Positions 26,110 through 34,865 of a DNA stretch of 64,000 bases are shown one piece after another. Numbering within the stretch: the stretch's first letter is position 1; each line of letters opens with the position of its first letter. Made by a program: the position numbers and the translations under genes. Below the pieces are notes generated by a model. It saw nothing but the letters and a program-made list of their open reading frames with translations, made no database searches and was not told where the DNA came from. The stretch spans positions 2,844,501 through 2,908,500 of the forward strand of contig NZ_CP013661.2 in NCBI RefSeq assembly GCF_001465835.2. Direction: 5' to 3'. The DNA is from Planococcus kocurii (lineage in GTDB: Bacteria; Bacillota; Bacilli; Bacillales_A; Planococcaceae).

Positions 26110-27264
26110 ATGGTGTGGATGCGTCATGCTGACGATACGAAAAATATGAAATGGGTATTGGGCTTATTAATTGCCTTATTCTTTATGGCAATGATATTTT
26201 TACAGTTTTTAGCTGCAGCTGTCATCGGTTTTGCAGCAACAGTAGTGGGGTTGCAAATTCTCTATTTAGACCGAGCCGGCAAGAAATTGGTTTTTCAAAA
26301 CAACCGCATACGTAAGCGTCTTCTTTATGGAGGAGATTCTTCTTGGGAACTTGTTTTTAAAAATGAAGGCTTGCCTATTTGGAACGGTCAATTGAAAATT
26401 TGGTTTCATGATGCTGTAGAGCCGAAAGGTGACAGTGCAGTGAGCTATGGAGATTTAGTAGAAGTTGATCTTCCTTTTACCATTGGCAGTAAGCAGACAA
26501 TTGAAATTGATGTGCCAATTACAGGTAAAAGAAGAGGACTGTCGCGTATTCAGAAAATGGAGCTACTCATTGCTCATCCTTTTGGAGAAGGCAGCATAAC
26601 TCTGGAGTATCAGCCGGCGATTTTACATGAGCAGCTGGTCTTTCCAAAACTCCAAAAATACCCTTTTCGGTATACGCCGTCCCGTCAAAAACCGGGTCAA
26701 TTCAATTTGCAACATACTTTGTTTGATGATGCCTTTCAGCCAATTGGTACGAGGGATTACGTATCAACAGACCAATTCAATCAAATCCATTGGAAAGCCA
26801 GTGTTAGAATGCAGCAATACCAGACAAAAATTTTTTCGACAGTAGCTAATGAATCAATGCTCTTTGCGCTTAACGTGTCAGCCTTTTATGGCACCATCCA
26901 TGATTTAGAAGATAGAATTGAAGAATTGGCTAGTTATATTGAGAATTGCTTTAGCGCCGGTGTGCCTTATGCAGTAGCAGTTAATATTCGTTCAGCCGGT
27001 AAAATGCCTTATTTATATTTGTCTACAGGACTCGGACAAAAGCAACGACAACAGGCGTTAGAACTGCTATCGATTATTTCCAAAAATAATGCTACACTGC
27101 CTTATCGCACAATGCTGGGACATTTGGATATGCATATAGAACTGCCTTATACGACTTATCTATTAACTGATACACCAAGTGACGCTTTACGCTTTATTAC
27201 GAAATGGAGTGGTCAAACAGAATTGACCGTACTGCCAAGCAGAAAGGAACGTGATTTGGCATGA
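26110..27264 (+). CDS. DUF58 membrane protein (YeaD-like), MIDAS lost
   Basis: 384-aa protein with two N-terminal membrane helices (about 14-50) and the DUF58 core: the hallmark segment is RDYVSTDQFNQIHWKASVRMQQYQ, quoted in part, i.e. the GTRDYxxxDxxxxIHWK motif. DUF58 domains are often followed by a VWA-like fold with a metal-ion-dependent adhesion site DxSxS; here the matching strand reads FALNVSAFYG, so the first Asp is Asn and the site is not intact. It starts directly at the MoxR stop codon (coupled translation) and overlaps the next gene by four bases. Likely client or partner of the MoxR ATPase. Confidence 0.85.
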   Translation: MVWMRHADDTKNMKWVLGLLIALFFMAMIFLQFLAAAVIGFAATVVGLQILYLDRAGKKLVFQNNRIRKRLLYGGDSSWELVFKNEGLPIWNGQLKIWFHDAVEPKGDSAVSYGDLVEVDLPFTIGSKQTIEIDVPITGKRRGLSRIQKMELLIAHPFGEGSITLEYQPAILHEQLVFPKLQKYPFRYTPSRQKPGQFNLQHTLFDDAFQPIGTRDYVSTDQFNQIHWKASVRMQQYQTKIFSTVANESMLFALNVSAFYGTIHDLEDRIEELASYIENCFSAGVPYAVAVNIRSAGKMPYLYLSTGLGQKQRQQALELLSIISKNNATLPYRTMLGHLDMHIELPYTTYLLTDTPSDALRFITKWSGQTELTVLPSRKERDLA

Positions 27265-28481
27265 CATCACGCTTGCCATCTGCCATTCACTTTATGCTAG
27301 ATGCTTTTATCATTGCGTTGGTTCTGGTTTTTGCTGATACACAAGGAGCCTTGTCTGTAGCTTGGATTTGGCTGTTGCTCGCATGGCTAGTCTCCGTTAG
27401 TTCGTACCTCCTTTTTTCAAGGTATTCGTATCAATTAGTAGGAGGGATCGGTCTTTCCACTGTTGCGACAGTAAGTATGTGGGCAATGGGTATGTCGTTA
27501 TGGTTGGCGACTATTTTAGGGATGCTGTCTGTTTACTTGCTTCATGCACGGTATTCAGTACGTTACAAAGAATTCAATTACGGTCACTATTTTTTAATGA
27601 AATTCACCGTAGTTTTTAGCATCTGCTGGACATTGGTACTGCTAAATCCAAACCAGCAAACAAGTCGCCTCCTGTTTTCCATCGTACCTGTTGCCATCTT
27701 ATTTTATGTGGGTGCGCAATTGCTCTATAGCTATCTTCATACGAGACAAACCGGTGCAAAATTTAGCCAAGTAGCGAGTGTGTTTGGACTTCTCGTCAGC
27801 ATTCCTTCCGTGGTAGCAATCAGCATCTTTTATATAGCTGATGATGTTCGGAGATTAGCCGGATGGGCAGTGGGAGGAATGATACGGGTTGTATTTTGGT
27901 TACTTGCGTTATTGCTTGAGCAGGTAAATGAATTTTTAGCAGGCTTATCAACAGAAGAAGAAATGCAAGAAACCTTAGAGGTACTTGGTCCCGATGAGGA
28001 AACAGGGCAACGTGAAACTATGGTAAGTGAAACAATGCCGTCAGATTTTCCAATTGAAATTCTTTTAGGAATCGTGATGGTCATAAGTGCAGTAGTACTG
28101 ATAATATGGCTAAGAAAAATTAAGCCGGATTCAGAAACGCCTGTACCCAAAAGCACAATCCGTATGAAAAGGCATGATCATTTATCTACAGAACTGTTCG
28201 TATCGACTGCTAAGGAATCGCCAGCTAGCAGGGACTTGCATCAAATTAGAGAAGTTTTTCGCAGTCTTGAACTAATGGCCAAAGAGCAAAAACTAGAACG
28301 GCAAAGTCACGAGACAGTCCGAGAGTGGATAGCACGAATGGATTGGGACGTATCAGCTTCTTTTTACAAAACCTACGACCGCGTCCGATATGGCGATAAA
28401 CAGTTGCCGGAATCACAAGCTTCAAACTTTATCGCTGAAATTGAAAAAATAAAAAATCACTATTTGAATAAAAATGTTTAA
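27261..28481 (+). CDS. Membrane protein with C-terminal DUF4129-like domain
   Basis: 406 aa. About seven to eight hydrophobic segments cover residues 8-220, with another near 262-285 (IEILLGIVMVISAVVLIIWL), then a cytoplasmic C-terminus REVFRSLELMAKEQKLERQS...VREWIARM...YDRVRYGD, the DUF4129 pattern. In B. subtilis and many others the third gene of this operon (YebA type) carries an extracellular transglutaminase domain between the helices. I see no Cys-His-Asp transglutaminase core here, and the protein is about 300 residues shorter, so the domain is missing. ATGA overlap with the DUF58 gene. Confidence 0.8.
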   Translation: MTSRLPSAIHFMLDAFIIALVLVFADTQGALSVAWIWLLLAWLVSVSSYLLFSRYSYQLVGGIGLSTVATVSMWAMGMSLWLATILGMLSVYLLHARYSVRYKEFNYGHYFLMKFTVVFSICWTLVLLNPNQQTSRLLFSIVPVAILFYVGAQLLYSYLHTRQTGAKFSQVASVFGLLVSIPSVVAISIFYIADDVRRLAGWAVGGMIRVVFWLLALLLEQVNEFLAGLSTEEEMQETLEVLGPDEETGQRETMVSETMPSDFPIEILLGIVMVISAVVLIIWLRKIKPDSETPVPKSTIRMKRHDHLSTELFVSTAKESPASRDLHQIREVFRSLELMAKEQKLERQSHETVREWIARMDWDVSASFYKTYDRVRYGDKQLPESQASNFIAEIEKIKNHYLNKNV

Positions 28482-28544
28482 TTTGTTTTCAAGTCGGGCA
28501 TAGTATACTTGAACAACAGCAACATTCTCATTTCCCCCTTTTGT

Positions 28545-28576
28545 GGTCGGTCCGTTTACGGATCGGCTTCTTTTTT
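28545..28576 (+). terminator. Terminator after the first MoxR operon
   Basis: GGTCGGTCCG, TTTA loop, CGGATCGGCTTC, then TTTTTT. Confidence 0.75.
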
Positions 28577-28674
28577 GCGCTTAATAAGCGAGAGCGTAGT
28601 TCTTGTATCTACATAAGTGAATATCCTAAAGATGTTTGCTAAACTGAAGCTATATACAAAAGGAGGAACTACAT

Positions 28675-29535
28675 ATGAAGATTGGATTTATCGGAACTGG
28701 CGTGATGGGCAGTAGTTTGGTTAAGCATTTGCTCGACCATGAGCACGAGGTTTCAATCTTTACACGAACTGCTAAAAAAGCGGAAAGCTTAGTAAAAGCC
28801 GGTGCATTCCTTGTTGATTCACCTCAGCAAGTAGCGAATAACTGTGAACTCATTTTCACTATGGTGGGCTATCCAGCTGATGTTGAAGAAGTTTATTTTG
28901 GTGAGCGAGGCCTGTTGGGGAATACTAAAAAAGGAACGATACTTGTGGACCTAACCACTTCTCAGCCACAGTTGGCCCAAAGAATTTTTGAAGCAGCTAC
29001 GCTAAAAGGTCTCCATGCGCTGGATGCACCCGTTTCTGGTGGCGATATCGGTGCTAAAAATGGCGTATTATCGATTATGGTAGGTGGAGAAAAAGAAATT
29101 TTCAAGCAGATTTCTCCAGTTTTCAACTTATTCGGTGAAAATATCGTATTTCAAGGTCCTGCTGGTTCAGGGCAACATACCAAAATGTGCAACCAAATTA
29201 ACATTGCCAGCACAATGATTGGGGTGTGTGAATCGCTTATTTATGCAGAGAAGGCGGGATTAGATCCTGAACGTGTACTGCGTTCTATTTCTTCAGGCGC
29301 AGCCGGTTCCTGGTCACTGTCAAACTTAGCACCTAAAATGATTAATGAAGATTTCCGCCCCGGTTTTTACATCAAGCATTTTATAAAAGATATGAAAATT
29401 GCAGCAGAAGAAGCAGAAAACTGGGGATTGGATTTACCGGGTCTTCGCTTATCTCTAAGCATGTATGAAAAAGTAGCAGCACAAGGTCACGAAGAACAAG
29501 GTACGCAAGCTTTAGTAGAATATTATCGATCATAA
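28675..29535 (+). CDS. 3-hydroxyisobutyrate dehydrogenase-family oxidoreductase
   Basis: Beta-hydroxyacid dehydrogenase, 286 aa, cytoplasmic, NAD(P)-dependent. Cofactor loop IGFIGTGVMGSSLVKHL, substrate motif DAPVSGGDIGAKNG (family consensus DAPVSGGxxGA), catalytic Lys in GSGQHTKMCNQI and the following N. FTRTAKKAE after the second strand, with Arg-Thr, suggests NADP preference, as in tartronate-semialdehyde or succinic-semialdehyde reductases (GLYR type). AAAGGAGGA precedes the ATG by eight bases. Alone, with its own terminator. Substrate unknown: 3-hydroxyisobutyrate, tartronate semialdehyde or a related acid. Confidence 0.88.
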   Translation: MKIGFIGTGVMGSSLVKHLLDHEHEVSIFTRTAKKAESLVKAGAFLVDSPQQVANNCELIFTMVGYPADVEEVYFGERGLLGNTKKGTILVDLTTSQPQLAQRIFEAATLKGLHALDAPVSGGDIGAKNGVLSIMVGGEKEIFKQISPVFNLFGENIVFQGPAGSGQHTKMCNQINIASTMIGVCESLIYAEKAGLDPERVLRSISSGAAGSWSLSNLAPKMINEDFRPGFYIKHFIKDMKIAAEEAENWGLDLPGLRLSLSMYEKVAAQGHEEQGTQALVEYYRS

Positions 29536-29570
29536 AAAAACTGGAAACCTCTACAGGTTTCCAGTTTTTA
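29536..29570. terminator. Bidirectional terminator
   Basis: AAAAACTGGAAACCT, CTAC loop, AGGTTTCCAGTTTTT between convergent genes. Confidence 0.9.
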
Positions 29571-29574
29571 AAAA

Positions 29575-30036
29575 TCAATCAAAATAGGATTTTTTAGGTG
29601 AATAAAATCGGTCAACTTGTCTTGGCTGATAGGATTTAGTGAAGTTAGAACGTACCATTTCTTTTTTTTGCGGTTCTAATCCAGTCAGCATCCGTAAAAT
29701 TTCTTTCGCTACTTTCAAGTTCATTCGGCTAGGAGGATTGCGGTACGTATCGTCCAAGTGGCCTAAATGTTCGAGCGACGAGAAGTCTTCTTTTTTCGGA
29801 AGCATGTGAAAATAATAATTGCCGCATTTTACGAGGACTGAAGATTGCTGTTGACTTTTCTGAGGGTTTTTACTGAAGTGTAAACCAATTTTTAATGCAC
29901 GTTGTTGTACAATCATTAAATTTAACGCTTCTTTCTTCAGTGCATACAAATAATGATTATCAGGAGCAGTTTTTGCATGGCGGTTAACAGTGAAAATGGC
30001 TTGCGCGATATCTGAATCTGATTTAGTAACTGGCAT
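29575..30036 (-). CDS. ykyB: YkyB-family conserved protein
   Basis: Conserved Bacillales protein of unknown role, 153 aa (B. subtilis YkyB is about the same length). Recognised by NRHAKTAPDNHYLYALKKEAL, quoted in part, KIGLHFSKNPQKSQQQSSVL, YYFHMLPKKEDF and LDDTYRNPPSRMNL, all family blocks. Basic, without signal or membrane segment. AAAGGAATGAG precedes the ATG. Its position beside the fadH-like gene repeats the B. subtilis ykyB-ykuF neighbourhood. Confidence 0.85.
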   Translation of the reverse strand: MPVTKSDSDIAQAIFTVNRHAKTAPDNHYLYALKKEALNLMIVQQRALKIGLHFSKNPQKSQQQSSVLVKCGNYYFHMLPKKEDFSSLEHLGHLDDTYRNPPSRMNLKVAKEILRMLTGLEPQKKEMVRSNFTKSYQPRQVDRFYSPKKSYFD

Positions 30037-30261
30037 GAACTCATTCCTTTCTTACAAAATAGTGAGTAGTTCGACTTTATCATATCAAAATTATTAAGCA
30101 CTGTATACAAAAGCTCCATGTGCAATAAAAGGGGAAATCAATGACTTTGTAGAATGCTTTAGTTAAGGTGATCGAAACTGTCTGCAGTTTAGCTAACGAA
30201 ATGCGGGCAAACAAAGAGCACTGATTTATGCGTTGTAATTTAATCAAAAGGGGATGTTTAC

Positions 30262-31029
30262 ATGTTTACGGATCAAACGATTATTGTTACAGGTGGCTCA
30301 AGTGGTATGGGACTGCACATGGCTAAGAAATTTGCCTCAGAAGGAGCTAATGTCGTCATCACAGGACGCGATATGGAAAAACTCAACGAGGCTGTGAAAG
30401 CGATTGCAGGAGACCGCGGTTCTGTCGAAGTTTTTCAAATGGATGTACGGGAACCTGAACATGCTAAAGCAATGGTAAAATTCGCTCATGAAAAATTTGG
30501 CAGAGTGGACGGATTGGTGAATAATGCTGCTGGAAACTTTATTGTTCATGCAGAAAAGTTATCGCCAAATGGCTGGAAATCAGTAATTGATATTGTCTTG
30601 AACGGAACTTTTTTCTGTTCGCATGCAGTCGGAAACTATTGGATTGAGAACGGTACAAAAGGCAACATTGTAAATATGCTGGCAACGTATGCTTGGAATG
30701 CTGGAGCAGGAGTTGCCCATTCAGCTGCAGCTAAAGCAGGCGTGATGTCGTTGACACGGACGCTTGCTGTTGAATGGGGTACACAGTTCGGTATTCGCGT
30801 AAACGGTATTGCGCCTGGACCGATTGAACGAACGGGTGGAGCTGACAAGCTTTGGGAATCTGAGAAAGCCGCTAAACGGACATTAGAGTCAATTCCTCTT
30901 GGCAGACTTGGAAAACCCGAGGAAGTGGCTGAACTGGCCGCCTTTATCATGTCAGATAAGGCTTCTTATATGAATGGGGAAATCGTCACCTTAGATGGTG
31001 GGCAGTGGCTGAATAAGTTTCCTTTTTAA
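30262..31029 (+). CDS. fadH: 2,4-dienoyl-CoA reductase-like SDR
   Basis: NADPH-dependent reductase for beta-oxidation of unsaturated fatty acids, 255 aa, equivalent to B. subtilis YkuF/FadH by sequence style and neighbourhood. SDR features: TGGSSGMGLHMAKKF (cofactor loop), ITGRDMEKL (Arg-Asp for NADPH), NNAAGNF, and IAPGPIERTGGADKL. The usual catalytic Tyr of YxxxK is Ser here (VAHSAAAKAGV), as is known for dienoyl-CoA reductases including the mitochondrial enzyme, so it is a family mark, not a defect. AAAAGGGGATG gives the site. Single gene. Confidence 0.88.
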   Translation: MFTDQTIIVTGGSSGMGLHMAKKFASEGANVVITGRDMEKLNEAVKAIAGDRGSVEVFQMDVREPEHAKAMVKFAHEKFGRVDGLVNNAAGNFIVHAEKLSPNGWKSVIDIVLNGTFFCSHAVGNYWIENGTKGNIVNMLATYAWNAGAGVAHSAAAKAGVMSLTRTLAVEWGTQFGIRVNGIAPGPIERTGGADKLWESEKAAKRTLESIPLGRLGKPEEVAELAAFIMSDKASYMNGEIVTLDGGQWLNKFPF

Positions 31030-31131
31030 GTAAGTTCACGCAACAATTAATTAGTTTCCGAAATCTTGATGTGTTATGATGAGTCTAACTAGACAGCGTC
31101 TAATACAGGAGATTTAAAAGGAGTAGAGTAC

Positions 31132-31575
31132 ATGATTTCATTGCCAAGCAAAGATTTTCTTGATACACCAATCGAAGACTATATCATCTCTTCCGAGAAA
31201 GTAGCGCATGTTCAAATGGGGAACAGTGCCGAACATGCACTGCTCGTCTTAACGAAGACAGGCTATTCAGCCATACCGGTATTGGATTCGAAATACCGCT
31301 TTTGCGGTTTAATCAATGCACAACGGATAACTGACGCAATTCTTGGAATGGATCATATAGAATACGAGCGGCTTTCTGATATCCGCGTGGAAGATATCAT
31401 GGAAAAAGATTTGCCTTTGATCCACGTCAATGAACGTTTTCAAAAAGCGCTTGATATGGTCATTAACCAGAACTTTCTATGTGTAGTAGACGACGAAGAA
31501 ATGTTTATGGGGATTTTGACGCGGCGTGTTGTATTAAAGCAGCTAAAAAAACAAATTTATCAATTGAAAAGATGA
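31132..31575 (+). CDS. darB: CBS-pair c-di-AMP receptor DarB
   Basis: Two CBS domains, 147 aa, equivalent to B. subtilis DarB (YkuL). Shared blocks: KVAHVQMGNSAEHALLVLTKTGYSAIPVLD, quoted in part, RVEDIMEKDLPLIHVNE and MGILTRRVVLKQLKK. DarB binds cyclic di-AMP when K+ is plentiful; without it, it stimulates Rel (ppGpp synthesis) and pyruvate carboxylase. A K+ importer pair is encoded elsewhere in this window (21410, 54655). AAAGGAGTAG precedes the ATG by six bases. Confidence 0.92.
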   Translation: MISLPSKDFLDTPIEDYIISSEKVAHVQMGNSAEHALLVLTKTGYSAIPVLDSKYRFCGLINAQRITDAILGMDHIEYERLSDIRVEDIMEKDLPLIHVNERFQKALDMVINQNFLCVVDDEEMFMGILTRRVVLKQLKKQIYQLKR

Positions 31576-31588
31576 GCACAGTAACTGG

Positions 31589-31616
31589 AAAAGGTCTCGT
31601 CATAGAGGCCTTTTTT
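31589..31616 (+). terminator. Terminator after darB
   Basis: AAAGGTCTC, loop, GAGGCC and TTTTTT. Confidence 0.75.
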
Positions 31617-31662
31617 ACGATGGAAGCTAAATTTTAGCGTTTCATATTAGCTGTAAAACTTT

Positions 31663-31700
31663 AGCGCCCGTGTAGACGTAACGGGCGCTTTCGCTTTTTT
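31663..31700 (+). terminator. Second hairpin with T run before the MFS gene
   Basis: AGCGCCCGT, nine-base loop, ACGGGCGCT, then TTCGCTTTTTT. Only 28 bases before the MFS start, so it may be an attenuator for that gene as well as a back-up terminator. Confidence 0.6.
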
Positions 31701-31728
31701 AATAGCTAATCGAAAAGAGGTTTGTTGA

Positions 31729-33207
31729 ATGGAAGGAACAAAAAAACCACTCGTTTTAGCGTCTGTCATGCTCGCGATGTTCGTCAGTGCTGTCGAAGCG
31801 ACGATCGTCTCGACAGCCATGCCAAGCATCTCAGCTGAACTAGGTGGGTTTTCAAAATATAGTTGGGTGTTCTCAGCCTATTTGTTGATGAGTACTGTAA
31901 CCGTGTTACTCTACGGTAAACTATCCGACATATTCGGACGTAAACGTATATTTGCTGTCGGCATGCTTTTGTTTTTACTCGGTTCTTTATTATGTGGGTT
32001 GGCCAATTCAATAGATGAACTTATTTTTTACCGATTTATCCAAGGAATGGGTGCAGGTGCCGTTATGCCAATCGCCACGACGATTGTCGGAGACATCTAC
32101 TCTAGAGAAGAACGGGCTAAAATCCAAGGTTACCTATCAAGTGTCTGGGGAATTTCGGCAGTTACGGGTCCTGCAATTGGAGGGATTCTCGTCGTCACGA
32201 TTGGTTGGGAATACGTCTTCTGGATCAATTTGCCTCTTGGGATTATTTCGTTGCTCGGTGTTCTGTTGTTTTTAAAAGAGCCAGTCAATACGAAGAAACC
32301 GGTAATTGACTATAAAGGGGCTGCTTTATTGACAGCTGCTTTATCGACTATGTTGTATCTGTTAGTTGAAGGCGGCGTATCATTTGATTGGTTTTCTACG
32401 AAATCGCTGATTTTACTAACTGCCAGTATCTTGTTTTTTGTGTTATTCATATGGGCAGAGCGAAAAGCCGTCGATCCGATGATGCCTTTTGAGATTTGGC
32501 GCAATAAAACTATTTTTTATGCCAACTTGGTTTCTTTGACAAATGGTGTTATTTTAATAGCAATTTCTAGTTACTTGCCAACATATGTAACGGGTGTCAT
32601 GGAACAACCTGCCGCGATTGCAGGCTTCACGTTAACAGCTATGTCAGTCGGGTGGCCATTAGCTGCTTTTTTCTCGGGAAGACTCTTGCTGAAAATCGGG
32701 TATTTTAAAACATCTATTGCTGGTGGTGCTTTTTTACTAATAGGATCTTTGTTGTTTGTTTTGATGCAACCTGGATTCGGTCCTTTATGGGCGGCCATGT
32801 CGAGTTTTTCCATTGGTCTTGGCATGGGCTTAACTAGTACCGTGTTTATCGTTGCAATTCAGGCTGCCGTATCTTATGAACAGCGTGGTTCTGCCACTGC
32901 TTCAAACATGTTCATGCGGAACTTGGGTAGTACAATTGGTGTCGCATTGCTAGGTAGTATTCTCAACAGTTCATTACTGCGTTATTTCGCTGACAGTGGT
33001 CAAAACTATTCTTTAAGCGCTATCAATGATTTGCTTAGTGCAGATGCTCGCGCAGGAATTCAAGTAGAGTCATTGAGATTTTTACAACAAGCATTAGCTG
33101 AATCGCTTCAACATGTCTATTTAGTCACTGCATTTTTCGCATTGCTTAGTTTTATTTTGATCTTTGGGCTTCGTGGGAAAAAAGGAGTGAAAAGTCGTGT
33201 CAAATGA
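31729..33207 (+). CDS. DHA2-type (14-helix) MFS drug exporter
   Basis: Drug:H+ antiporter of the EmrB/QacA family, 492 aa, with about 14 hydrophobic helices. Family motifs: LDxT-like start MLAMFVSAVEATIVSTAMPSI, quoted in part; motif A YGKLSDIFGRKRIF between helices 2 and 3; motif C in helix 5 SVWGISAVTGPAIGGIL. GAGGTTTG lies six bases before the ATG. The last bases overlap the ccpC-like gene by 11, so it is cotranscribed with that regulator. Substrate unknown. Confidence 0.9.
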   Translation: MEGTKKPLVLASVMLAMFVSAVEATIVSTAMPSISAELGGFSKYSWVFSAYLLMSTVTVLLYGKLSDIFGRKRIFAVGMLLFLLGSLLCGLANSIDELIFYRFIQGMGAGAVMPIATTIVGDIYSREERAKIQGYLSSVWGISAVTGPAIGGILVVTIGWEYVFWINLPLGIISLLGVLLFLKEPVNTKKPVIDYKGAALLTAALSTMLYLLVEGGVSFDWFSTKSLILLTASILFFVLFIWAERKAVDPMMPFEIWRNKTIFYANLVSLTNGVILIAISSYLPTYVTGVMEQPAAIAGFTLTAMSVGWPLAAFFSGRLLLKIGYFKTSIAGGAFLLIGSLLFVLMQPGFGPLWAAMSSFSIGLGMGLTSTVFIVAIQAAVSYEQRGSATASNMFMRNLGSTIGVALLGSILNSSLLRYFADSGQNYSLSAINDLLSADARAGIQVESLRFLQQALAESLQHVYLVTAFFALLSFILIFGLRGKKGVKSRVK

Positions 33208-34072
33208 AGAGTTAATCATTAAGATATTGGCAGAAGAAGGCAATATGAGAAAAGCTGCAGAGCGTCTGTTTTTATCACAGCCAGCCTTATCGCAGCGGTT
33301 GCAGTCTATTGAAAAAGACTGGGGCCAACAATTATTTATTCGTTCGCAAAAAGGATTATCGCCTACACCTGCCGGAGAACTGGTCATTCAATATGCCAAT
33401 GAAACCATACAGCGAAAAGAAGAAGTGTTCGAAGTCCTGCATACGTTAACTTCCAAAGTACACGGCACGTTAAAAATTGCCTGTGCTACGATTATTGGAC
33501 AAAATTGGTTGCCAAAAGTATTAAAGGACTTTGTGACACTTTATCCAGAAGCGAAAATTCAGTTGATTACAGGATGGAGTTCAGAAATAGTTCGTGCGTT
33601 ATACGACGGCGAAGCTCATATTGGGATTGTTCGCGGCCATACAGATTGGAAAGGACCGAAGTTGCATTTGTTCAAAGATACTTTGTATCTGGTAGACAAA
33701 GAAATTCGCTCACTTGAGGAACTTCTTCAAACCGATCGGCCGTTTATCCAGTTTAAAAGTGATTCTACTTACTATGAAGAAATTCAACAATGGTGGCAAA
33801 AACATTTTGCTTCAAATCCGAAACGACAAATTACGGTTGATCAGATTGAAACATGTAAGCAAATGGCCGTTAACGGAATTGGCTATGCGATCTTGCCATC
33901 AATTACGCTGACAGGAACTGAGGAAGTTCATATGATGCCATTGACTAACAATGAAGAAGAGTTAGAGTTAACACGAGATACATGGCTTATTGGATACGAA
34001 TCTGCTTTTCAGTTGCGCCAAGTAGAAGCATTTGTTGATATCGTTGAAAAACATGCCGCTTTATTAAGATGA
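33197..34072 (+). CDS. ccpC: LysR-family regulator CcpC
   Basis: LysR-type regulator, 291 aa, matching CcpC (catabolite control protein C; represses citrate synthase and aconitase genes and answers to citrate in B. subtilis). The N-terminal winged helix reads GNMRKAAERLFLSQPALSQRLQSIE, quoted in part; the effector domain (about 90-290) starts LKIACATIIGQNWLPKVLKDF. GTG start with AAAGGAGTG eight bases before, lying inside the end of the MFS gene. Assignment rests on family pattern and the shared darB-ccpC-dapH neighbourhood. Confidence 0.85.
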   Translation: MSNEELIIKILAEEGNMRKAAERLFLSQPALSQRLQSIEKDWGQQLFIRSQKGLSPTPAGELVIQYANETIQRKEEVFEVLHTLTSKVHGTLKIACATIIGQNWLPKVLKDFVTLYPEAKIQLITGWSSEIVRALYDGEAHIGIVRGHTDWKGPKLHLFKDTLYLVDKEIRSLEELLQTDRPFIQFKSDSTYYEEIQQWWQKHFASNPKRQITVDQIETCKQMAVNGIGYAILPSITLTGTEEVHMMPLTNNEEELELTRDTWLIGYESAFQLRQVEAFVDIVEKHAALLR

Positions 34073-34100
34073 AGTGGATGAATTTTTATGCTAAATCAGA

Positions 34101-34106
34101 TATAAT
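34101..34106 (+). promoter_or_regulatory. -10 box of the dapH operon
   Basis: Perfect TATAAT 34 bases before the dapH start; the -35 region is poorly conserved. Confidence 0.4.
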
Positions 34107-34139
34107 AACAACATCACTTAATAGAAAGAGGTTTTATTG

Positions 34140-34853
34140 ATGAAACAGATGGATGCAACTGAAATAATCTCGTACATACAAAATGCAAAAAAAGCGACAC
34201 CCGTAAAAGCGTACATAAAAGGTCAAGGCGTTGCTGATTTGGATTATGGCACAGAGTCCAAAGTTTTCGGACAAGGCAATTCAGTAACTGTATTCGGCGA
34301 ATGGGCAGATATTCAAACGGCACTAGAAGCAAATGCTGCGCTCATCGAAGATTCTGTAGTGGAAAACGATCGTAGAAATTCAGCGATACCACTATTAGAT
34401 ATGAAAAACATCAATAGCCGCATTGAACCCGGTGCATTTATCCGTGAAAATGTAGAAATCGGAAACAATTGTATCATTATGATGGGTGCTGTAATTAATA
34501 TTGGTGCTGTTATTGGCGATGGTACAATGATCGATATGGGCGTAATTATGGGCGGTCGGGCGACAGTTGGCAAAAACTGCCACATCGGTGCTGGAGCAGT
34601 ACTAGCCGGCGTTATCGAACCGGCATCAGCAACTCCTGTTATCGTCGAAGACGATGTTATGATCGGCGCCAACGCAGTGGTTCTCGAAGGCGTTCGGATT
34701 GGTAAAGGTGCAGTTGTCGCAGCGGGCGCAATCGTCATCGAAGATGTGCCTGAAAACTCCGTAGTGGGCGGCACACCAGCGCGCGTATTGAAATTAATGG
34801 ACGAAAAGACTCGTTCAAAAACAGAAATCAAACACGAACTAAGACAGCTATAA
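34140..34853 (+). CDS. dapH: Tetrahydrodipicolinate N-acetyltransferase
   Basis: Acetyl-CoA-dependent step of the acetylated diaminopimelate (lysine) pathway; 237 aa, trimeric. The C-terminal two thirds are a left-handed beta helix of hexapeptide repeats ([20 protein letters not shown] and [20 protein letters not shown] in part). The N-terminus [22 protein letters not shown] is DapH-specific. An in-frame TTG (34137) adds one residue; ATG 34140 has AAAGAGG at normal spacing. dapL follows 12 bases later, giving a two-gene unit. Confidence 0.95.
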   Translation: MKQMDATEIISYIQNAKKATPVKAYIKGQGVADLDYGTESKVFGQGNSVTVFGEWADIQTALEANAALIEDSVVENDRRNSAIPLLDMKNINSRIEPGAFIRENVEIGNNCIIMMGAVINIGAVIGDGTMIDMGVIMGGRATVGKNCHIGAGAVLAGVIEPASATPVIVEDDVMIGANAVVLEGVRIGKGAVVAAGAIVIEDVPENSVVGGTPARVLKLMDEKTRSKTEIKHELRQL

Positions 34854-34865
34854 TCGGTGAACCCA

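Noticed and set aside
30469-30750. FadH as a broken SDR because the catalytic Tyr is missing
   Set aside because: Ser at this place is normal for 2,4-dienoyl-CoA reductases.
34313-34831. 172-codon open frame antisense to dapH
   Set aside because: Mirror of the Gly/Ile-rich hexapeptide repeats; Ser/Pro/Ile-rich, no ribosome site.
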